A stretch of 64,000 bases of DNA from JABWBD01 sp040768665 (lineage in GTDB: Bacteria; Planctomycetota; Planctomycetia; Pirellulales; Thermoguttaceae): NCBI GenBank assembly GCA_040768665.1, contig JAXGMN010000046.1, positions 49,792 through 113,791 on the forward strand, written 5' to 3'. The translations under genes and the position numbers were made by a program. The notes beneath the pieces are model-generated. The model searched no databases. It was not told the origin of the DNA and was given only the letters and a program-made list of their open reading frames with translations. Within the stretch, counting starts at the first letter, position 1; each line of letters begins with the position of its first letter. Shown here in pieces: positions 58,567 through 64,000 of the stretch.

Positions 58567-59193
58567 TCAGGTCTTCGGGGCCGGCGCCGGAGGCGCAGGC
58601 GGAGCGGGGGGAGCGGCTTGCTTAGGTGCAGGGGGAGCCGGCTCAGCCGGAGCGGCAGCGGCAGCGGCAGCAGCCGCACCACCTTCAGCCGGAACACCAC
58701 AACACGAGGGCGCGGGGCCGCACGCCGGCTCACAACAAACCGGCTCACAACAAACCGGCTCACAACAAACCGGCTCACAACAAACCGGCGGGCAGCAGGT
58801 CTTCGGCGCGCAAGTCCGGGGACGGCAGAGCCGCGACAGCAACCCACAGCGCTTCGGAGCACAGGTCTTCGGAGCGCAGGTTACCGGCTCACAGCACTGC
58901 GGAGCACAAGCTACCGGCGCACACACTTTCGGAGCACAAGCTACCGGCGCACACACTTTCGGAGCACAAGTGGCCGGCGGGCAGCAGGTCTTCGGCGCGC
59001 AGGTCCGAGGACGGCAGAGCCGCGACAGAATGCCGCATTTCGGCGCGCAGGTGACTGGTCCGCAAGTGACCGGAGCACAAACGGCCGGAGCACAAGTCGC
59101 CGGCGCCCAGCAACCGCCTGCCATCGCTTCGCTGACGGCCAGGCCGAGCACCGCAAGCACAACTGCGATGCCAAGAACATAGGTACGGTTCAT
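58567..59193 (-). CDS. Exported cysteine-rich repeat protein
   Basis: 208 residues from the ATG at 59193 (GGAGG 8 bases upstream). Signal peptide MNRTYVLGIAVVLAVLGLAV followed by SEAMAGG. Residues about 29-165 hold very many Cys in short repeats: CAPVTCGPVTCAPK, CAPKVCAPVACAPKVCAPVA, and four successive CCEPV units near 140-160. Two copies of a CG(I/L)LSRLCRPRTCAPKTCCPP block show internal duplication. The C-terminal 45 residues are Ala/Pro-rich, with a run of Ala. Such proteins are probably cross-linked by disulfides in the planctomycete envelope or bind metals; the function is not established. It is a monocistronic unit with its own promoter and terminator. Confidence 0.88.
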   Translation of the reverse strand: MNRTYVLGIAVVLAVLGLAVSEAMAGGCWAPATCAPAVCAPVTCGPVTCAPKCGILSRLCRPRTCAPKTCCPPATCAPKVCAPVACAPKVCAPVACAPQCCEPVTCAPKTCAPKRCGLLSRLCRPRTCAPKTCCPPVCCEPVCCEPVCCEPVCCEPACGPAPSCCGVPAEGGAAAAAAAAAPAEPAPPAPKQAAPPAPPAPPAPAPKT

Positions 59194-59397
59194 TCGGGAA
59201 TCCTCCAACTAACAGGTACCGTAGCGTAAAGGGATTCTCAGGTGCCGTCGTTCCGCGTTTGGTTTCCCTTCGAGACGGCAGACGATCGGGAAACGTAACA
59301 AAATGTGCTTCGCCACGAGCCACGTCTCACCAGCAGTGCCCTGTTGGTTTCTGCGGTTTAGGCCATGTGGGTAAAGCAAGTAACATCTCAGTCCGAT

Positions 59398-59425
59398 AGG
59401 CTAGCATGACTGAATCTCTTGTCAA
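59398..59425 (-). promoter_or_regulatory. Promoter of the Cys-rich protein gene
   Basis: On the minus strand TTGACA (59420-59425), 16 bp, TAGCCT (59398-59403). It implies a leader of roughly 200 bases before the ATG at 59193, long enough for post-transcriptional control, though I see no known riboswitch. The local DNA is AT-richer than its surroundings. Confidence 0.5.
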
Positions 59426-59540
59426 GCGGGGAAACACAGGAAATATAAGCATTTGCGCGAAGAGAAATTAATGCATTTTGACTTGAACCTTCTGAAAAGA
59501 TAGGCCAAATAGGTGGACGCGGTGTGCTCAAGAAAAAAGA

Positions 59541-59564
59541 AAAGGCTCCCTATAAGGAGCCTTT
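59541..59564 (-). terminator. Rho-independent terminator of the envelope gene set
   Basis: AAAGGCTCC, loop TTATAG, GGAGCCTTT on the minus strand, followed by TCTTTTTTCTT. It is 158 bp after the lipoprotein gene stop. The stem is symmetrical and could also stop plus-strand transcripts weakly. No gene lies between 59565 and 59721. Confidence 0.85.
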
Positions 59565-59721
59565 CCACGGCGTACAACGCTAAACCGTTGTTCGAAAGTG
59601 GCTTACGACCAAGGAACTAGGTCGGCCCTGATGGCGATCAGCAGGTCGCCGTTGGTAAGAATAGCCTAAAGGTGGGTAAGTAAAATAGCTGAAAAAGTTT
59701 ATTGCCGTTGCCGGGCGAGCA

Positions 59722-60345
59722 CTAGCGGAGCACCGAATCGGTGGGGTGCTCGGCCTGTTGCGGCGTCGATACCTGCTGTTTTGCGCGCCGCTGGGTCTCC
59801 TCGTGAAGCATCTGGAGTTTTTGCATCACTTCTTCCGGCTTTTCAAAATCGAGCAAGAGTGGAGGTTCCCCGGCAAACACTTCTGCCGCGATACCTGCGA
59901 TTCGCCATCCCACCTTTTCCTTTCGGAGCATCCAGAGCATGTTACTCGTTTGGGGCTGGCCCGTGTGGTCGAGGTCCGTCCAGGTCGCCGCCACGCGCGC
60001 GGCATCGTCCGCCAGCGTCTCGACCTCCCCGATTTCATACGTGGCGGTATCGCTCCCGCGCGGCGCTACCTGAATGTCCTGCTCGGCCGTCTTCTCTCGT
60101 GCCAGATCGGTCAGCATTGCCGCGGCCTTCTCGTCGTCGCCGGTGCGCACGGCTTCGAGAAACACCTTGGTCGCCGCGGCCGCCGGACTCAATGCAGTTT
60201 CGACGGCAGCCGATCCGGCGTTCGGCTGTCCGGCGGCGGCTGCGTCGCCGGCCGGTTTGGCTTTGGCGGGGTCGTTCGCTGTTCCGCATCCGGACAGAAC
60301 GAGCGTGAGAAGTAGAAAAAGTGACGTGGCGAAAATGCACCGCAT
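59722..60345 (-). CDS. Lipoprotein with a DUF4878/NTF2-like body
   Basis: 207 residues from the ATG at 60345; AGGAG precedes it. Lipoprotein signal MRCIFATSLFLLLTLVLSGC with lipobox LSGC (Cys 20), then an Ala-rich linker. The body, TKVFLEAVRTGDDEKAAAML TDLAREK, then YEIGEVETLADDAARVAATW TDLD and NMLWMLRKEKVGWRIAGIA, has the helix-plus-sheet pattern of small NTF2-like domains found in exported proteins. The C-terminal tail is helical and Gln-rich. It is anchored in a membrane facing the periplasm or paryphoplasm. Last gene before the terminator at 59541. Confidence 0.82.
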   Translation of the reverse strand: MRCIFATSLFLLLTLVLSGCGTANDPAKAKPAGDAAAAGQPNAGSAAVETALSPAAAATKVFLEAVRTGDDEKAAAMLTDLAREKTAEQDIQVAPRGSDTATYEIGEVETLADDAARVAATWTDLDHTGQPQTSNMLWMLRKEKVGWRIAGIAAEVFAGEPPLLLDFEKPEEVMQKLQMLHEETQRRAKQQVSTPQQAEHPTDSVLR

Positions 60346-60619
60346 CCTTGGTTCTCCTGGAAGAAATCCTTTTCCACTGTTCGGTCGACTTGGGCTGAGC
60401 AGTCTCTCAGGATCGAATCGTCGCGTCAAGGCGAACTTGGCGGGCTTCGGTGGACGGAGACGAAGAGGCGAACGATGGAGTCAGGCGGGTTCGGGCGTGG
60501 AAATGTGCGATGTTTGGGGACATAAGGCAACTGCGGACGAGAGGTCCGGTTGGCCGGGCGGACGTGCGGCTCATGGTCCCGGTCGGCAAGACTCGGCAAG
60601 CGGGACCTGCTTGTGGCCG

Positions 60620-62707
60620 CTATTGGACGGGAAGGACGACGGTGGGAGGTCGGCATTCGAAACTGCCGGTTTGGGAGACGGCGAATTCGCCGTCGCGAAT
60701 CGTTGCGGCCATTCGCACCTGCGAATCGCCGATTTCTCCGCGGAGCTCCGCGAGGTGCTCGAGCAAGATTCGCTTGACCTCGAGGACTGCCACGGGATGG
60801 GCATGGACCGCGACGTGATCGGCCGGGACGACGATCTCCGAGATGGCGTCTTCCACGTGGGCGCTGGCTTGCGACACGACTCCGTCGGTGCCCGCCGCGA
60901 GCCAGCCGGTGAATCCTTTCTCGGGCACGAGCCCGATGATGTTGTGATATTTCACCCAGGGCGCCCGGTGTGCCGCAAGCATTACGGGGAACACCGGTGA
61001 CTCGGGAGAGAGTGAATCGATGCTCGTTTCGACTTCCAGCATGAAAGTGTCGCGGAAAACATCGGGGTTGTCGCGGATCACCTGTTCCCGGCCCTGCACG
61101 AGTCTGGCGGGCAAATTGATCAGGCGGCTCGCGAGCCACTGCGTCGTCTGGTTGGCGAATTTGCTGCCGCGATGCGGGGTGCCGATCGTAATGACACGGC
61201 GGATCGAAGGATTGGCCTCGAAGAAAAAGCTCTTTGCCAGCCGCTGCTTCAACTCGGGATCGGCCTTCACGTTTTCAAACGGCTGATCGCTGACGATTTT
61301 CCAGAAGTCGTCGCGACTGTCGATGGTCTGCATACGCGAGAGCAGCCCGCCCATGCTGTGCCCGACCAGCACCATCTGGTCCAACGCGGGTTCGTGCCGG
61401 TCGGGATCGAGGATCTGGCGGGTTTCCCTCAGGTCCCGACGCAACTGGGCTGCGCTGACCCAAAACGGTTGCGCGGTCGGATACAAGTAGAACCAGAACT
61501 GGTAATGTTCGCGAATCTGGCTCGAGGCTCGCAGATCGTTGAACATCTGCATCCACGTCATCGGACTCGACCAGAGCCCGTGCACCAAGAGTACCGGGAT
61601 CTTGGTTCGTTCGTACGGTTGCACCATGTAGAGGCCGACCGGGGCTTTCTGGTTGGCAATGCCGGCGAGAAGCCGATCGGGGTGCAACAGCCCTTCTGTC
61701 GCCATGCTGCTGAACTTCGGATCCGAGAGGAAATAGGCCAGCGGCGTGGTCAGGTCGCTCTCCAGGGGCACATGCAGATTGCCTACGGCGATGTCTTCCA
61801 CGGCGGCGGGGTCGTACAACTCGATCATTCCGTGGCGGCGAACCCGGTCGTCCGGAGAATTGGGCAAGAGCTCCGGAATCGGGCGGAGAAAGGCCGTCAC
61901 GGGGAAACTGAGGCCGGAAGGATAGAACTGCACCGCATCCGATTCGCTTCCGGTGTCGTCCTCCTTGCGGACGGCGATGAGCGGCACGCCGAGGCCGTAC
62001 GTGCGATGTTGATTCTTCAGCCCGCTGATCTCGTAGTCGGAGGCGAACTTGAATCGACCGAAATCGTCTTCCTGCCATGGGCCGCCACGTACGACGCAGG
62101 TGATGTCCCAGCCGCCGGCGGCGGTTTCGATCTTGTGGGTCCGCCCCGGAACCAGGCCGTCTTCCTTGATGACGATCCGCAGACCGCCTTCCAACGCCCC
62201 GTTATACAGATCGCAGGCACCGCGGAATTGCGGGTCGTAGGGATTGCGGATCCGGTTGAATCGCTGATCGAAGAGGTACTCGTAAGCATGGAGGACCGAC
62301 GCGCCATAGAAGTCCAGCGCGAGCCGTTTGTCGCGATCCTCGGCTTTCTTTGCCGCGAGGTAGCTCAACTCCGCGGCGGCATAGATCTTGTCGGCCGAAG
62401 GTTCCCGATCGACGATGTCCTGGATCTTCTCGAGCAACTGTCGGGGGTCGCCGTCGAGATTGTTCGGCAAATCGTACAGTCGCAGAAACTGAACGGTCCT
62501 CTCGCTCGGCTTGGGGCCGCCCCGCGCGGTAAGCTGCAGCCGTTCGACCAGCGGGCTGTGGGGCACGGAGCGGAGGTTCGCCATTTTCGACGACGCGCAA
62601 CCTGCCGCGGAAACTGCCGCCAAGGCCATCACGATGGCCGCAGACAGCCTGGTCCTCGATTCAAGACGGTTTGAAGGGAGAGATCGAACGCACATCGACA
62701 GGACCAT
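60620..62707 (-). CDS. Lipase/esterase lipoprotein with alpha/beta-hydrolase fold
   Basis: 695 residues from the ATG at 62707 (GGAAGGTAC upstream); the ATG at 62695 is an alternative. Signal SAAIVMALAAVSAAGCASS with a lipobox-like AAGC. After a ~330-residue N-terminal region of unclear fold, the hydrolase domain shows IPVLLVHGLWSSPMTWMQMF (oxyanion region), nucleophile elbow VLVGHSMGGLLSRMQT, and ITIGTPHRGSKFANQ, typical of lipases that act on water-insoluble esters. A late DHVAVHAHPVAVLEVKRILL probably supplies the catalytic His. It starts 4 bp after the secretin-domain-like gene, so they are co-transcribed. Substrate unknown. Confidence 0.9.
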   Translation of the reverse strand: MVLSMCVRSLPSNRLESRTRLSAAIVMALAAVSAAGCASSKMANLRSVPHSPLVERLQLTARGGPKPSERTVQFLRLYDLPNNLDGDPRQLLEKIQDIVDREPSADKIYAAAELSYLAAKKAEDRDKRLALDFYGASVLHAYEYLFDQRFNRIRNPYDPQFRGACDLYNGALEGGLRIVIKEDGLVPGRTHKIETAAGGWDITCVVRGGPWQEDDFGRFKFASDYEISGLKNQHRTYGLGVPLIAVRKEDDTGSESDAVQFYPSGLSFPVTAFLRPIPELLPNSPDDRVRRHGMIELYDPAAVEDIAVGNLHVPLESDLTTPLAYFLSDPKFSSMATEGLLHPDRLLAGIANQKAPVGLYMVQPYERTKIPVLLVHGLWSSPMTWMQMFNDLRASSQIREHYQFWFYLYPTAQPFWVSAAQLRRDLRETRQILDPDRHEPALDQMVLVGHSMGGLLSRMQTIDSRDDFWKIVSDQPFENVKADPELKQRLAKSFFFEANPSIRRVITIGTPHRGSKFANQTTQWLASRLINLPARLVQGREQVIRDNPDVFRDTFMLEVETSIDSLSPESPVFPVMLAAHRAPWVKYHNIIGLVPEKGFTGWLAAGTDGVVSQASAHVEDAISEIVVPADHVAVHAHPVAVLEVKRILLEHLAELRGEIGDSQVRMAATIRDGEFAVSQTGSFECRPPTVVLPVQ

Positions 62708-62711
62708 TCGC

Positions 62712-63929
62712 TTAGTACCTTCCCCGATAGGTGGCAGCCTCTGCGGACGCATTGTTTTCCTGGGCGCGAGGAGCAGCGAGTTTTCCCTTGCTTTCGACGA
62801 AGACGAGCAGATCGGCCCTCGGCGGCGATGTCGGCAACGGCAGTGGCAGCCCCGGAACCAGGGAGCGGGCCTCCAGGGGAAGCGGCGGAGCGATCATGCC
62901 CATGCTTACCAGGAGAATCTTGCCGGCCGGCCACCGAAAACGCTCGTGAAATCGAAAATGAGCAAGTTGGGGCACCTCGATCTGGGTGCGCTGCCGCGGG
63001 GCAACGGCGGTGGGCACGTCCAACACGACGGGGATCATCTTCTCGACCTGATCGATGCTGCAGCGGATCGTCGCGTCGACGACCGTGGCGTCCACCGAAA
63101 GCAAGGGACTCAGTTCGAGCGAAAAACCCTCGTCGATTACCGCGGACTCGGGCTCGAACCCGGGCCAGGCATTAGCCCGAACCACGACGTCGCGGATGAA
63201 GTTCCGGGCACGCGTGGCTGAGATCACCGTCGACTGTCCGTTGTTGACGAGCAAGTGAGGGGAACTGTGCTCGCGGAAGTCGCTTCGCCGCCGAAGGTCG
63301 GCAAGGAGCAGGGCGGCGTTCTCCTTTTCCATGAGCCAGGCTTGAACACCGGGCGTCTGCACCGGAACCGGCGTCATCAATCCTTGCGCTTTGGCCCGCC
63401 AGTTCGGGTGACTAACGGTGATCACCTGGAGGCCGAACCCATACGTTTCGGCGTTGCTGCTGACGAAGCGGTCGACGATATCGGCGACGGTTGCCTGCAT
63501 TTCCGGAGTGTGGTAGACACGGAGAATCCGCGGGGTCGCGCTGAGGATTGCCAGGGGGTCGCTGTGCCAGGCTTCGTAGCCGGTTTCTCGCAGAATCCAG
63601 TCGACGATTGCCTGCTCGGGTCGGTTGGTCGACGTGACGCGGAGCGTATAGGGGCTGATGTCGTACTCACGCCAAAGTTGTCCGTGCTCGTTCGGCAGCG
63701 AGCCGCTGCCGGCGGTGACGCGAGCGATTCGCTGGTCGGACCGGGCCGTTTCCGCCGGCTGCGGAAGGGACGCGGGGGCGGGAGACGGAAGTTCCGCGGA
63801 GGCCGATGGGTCGGAGGCGTTGCGCCAGGTTCCTTGGGACGCTCCGGTGGCGCCGGCTCCGGAAATCTGGCCAAATGCCAGCCCGGCATAGAACACCGAC
63901 AGGGCGGCAAGAATCGATCGGATGAACAT
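62712..63929 (-). CDS. Exported protein with secretin-like beta domains
   Basis: 405 residues from the ATG at 63929; AAGGAGG lies 6 bases upstream. Signal peptide MFIRSILAALSVFYAGLAFG. A Pro/Ser-rich stretch is followed by an N-domain-like strand-helix pattern: YTLRVTSTNRPEQAIVDWIL, ATPRILRVYHTPEMQATVAD IVDRFVSSN, similar to ring-forming secretin N-domains. Then comes FGLQVITVSHPNWRAKAQGL and a beta-rich C-terminal part (SFLELSPLLS-type strands, VFVESKGKL). The pore-forming secretin domain itself appears absent. It may be a periplasmic accessory to a secretion or pilus system; that is inferred from resemblance. It heads the three-gene envelope set. Confidence 0.78.
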   Translation of the reverse strand: MFIRSILAALSVFYAGLAFGQISGAGATGASQGTWRNASDPSASAELPSPAPASLPQPAETARSDQRIARVTAGSGSLPNEHGQLWREYDISPYTLRVTSTNRPEQAIVDWILRETGYEAWHSDPLAILSATPRILRVYHTPEMQATVADIVDRFVSSNAETYGFGLQVITVSHPNWRAKAQGLMTPVPVQTPGVQAWLMEKENAALLLADLRRRSDFREHSSPHLLVNNGQSTVISATRARNFIRDVVVRANAWPGFEPESAVIDEGFSLELSPLLSVDATVVDATIRCSIDQVEKMIPVVLDVPTAVAPRQRTQIEVPQLAHFRFHERFRWPAGKILLVSMGMIAPPLPLEARSLVPGLPLPLPTSPPRADLLVFVESKGKLAAPRAQENNASAEAATYRGRY

Positions 63930-64000
63930 CTTCAGCCTCCTTGCCAAAGCGATCCGAATAGGGCGAATCTGCGGGAAGTGGGGCGGCCAGTATACGCCCG

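Noticed and set aside
58379..59182. Plus-strand frame with GSQQTGSQQTG repeats
   Set aside because: It is the reverse reading of the Cys-rich repeats. The minus strand has the signal peptide, ribosome site, promoter and terminator.
59565..59721. Possible structured RNA beside the terminator
   Set aside because: The segment has some paired stretches, but I could not match it to a known RNA family or find flanking promoter evidence.
1..64000. tRNA, rRNA or integrase marking a genomic island
   Set aside because: I saw no tRNA-like cloverleaf, rRNA segment, integrase or attachment-site duplication on either strand.

Overview
The window reads as part of a high-GC planctomycete chromosome (Pirellula-like; this is an inference). 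The support is an exported Cys-rich protein, several twin-arginine-leader sugar enzymes, a DUF4062/NTPase/WD40 protein, a TIR protein with a formylglycine-generating-enzyme (FGE) domain, and many dispersed palindromic repeats. I found no rRNA, tRNA, CRISPR array, integrase or intact transposase.

Region 1 (1-12.0 kb) is a conflict-gene neighbourhood with decay. It holds the N-terminal 984 codons of a DUF4062/P-loop NTPase/WD40 protein that runs off the left edge, a WD40 scrap with stops, a TIR-like nucleotide-binding protein, a TIR-Nudix-methyltransferase polypeptide apparently broken by two single-base frame changes, a C-terminal scrap of class II fructose-bisphosphate aldolase, a phosphofructokinase with the pyrophosphate-type signature, and a TIR-FGE fusion.

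Region 2 (12.3-23.9 kb, all minus strand) is the most unusual part. It is a six-gene array: a TIR-phosphofructokinase fusion, an anchored six-hairpin (glycosidase-like) protein, a SLOG plus TIR-like protein, an aminoglycoside-kinase-fold protein with a TPR-S-like tail, an HSP90/MORC-like ATPase whose G box precedes its N box, and a sigma-54-type AAA+ protein with a Fis-like helix. The first three are translationally coupled. A 120-bp scar shows that a second copy of the last gene pair once existed. I propose a nucleotide/NAD-linked biological conflict system built around a sugar-kinase-fold effector.

Region 3 (24.2-40.6 kb, mostly plus strand) is a glycan-degradation cluster of large exported proteins: two TIM-barrel glycosidases, a sialidase-like Asp-box protein, a GH42-like enzyme and an unknown. 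An OsmC/M28-peptidase pair lies on the other strand. Several genes follow a repeated element that looks like a promoter (TTGACT, 17 bp, TAGACT) plus a GGAAATC palindrome. The same element precedes the TIR-like gene at 3.3-4.4 kb and a broken pyruvyl-transferase gene at 45.6 kb. Palindromic MITE-like elements fill the gaps.

Region 4 (41-52.7 kb) is mixed accessory and housekeeping DNA: a small conserved protein, a sugar isomerase/DJ-1 pair, a tandem repeat of ten 19-bp units, a PIN toxin-antitoxin operon, membrane proteins, a shikimate-dehydrogenase homologue lacking its catalytic Lys, a pentapeptide-repeat protein, an FAD/4Fe-4S D-2-hydroxyacid dehydrogenase and an alpha/beta hydrolase.

Region 5 (52.9-63.9 kb, minus strand) has a surface-sugar operon (GT2, six-hairpin protein, PIG-L deacetylase, Gfo/Idh/MocA oxidoreductase), a Cys-rich exported protein with its own promoter and terminator, and an envelope gene set (secretin-domain-like protein, lipase lipoprotein, small lipoprotein) ending at a clear terminator.
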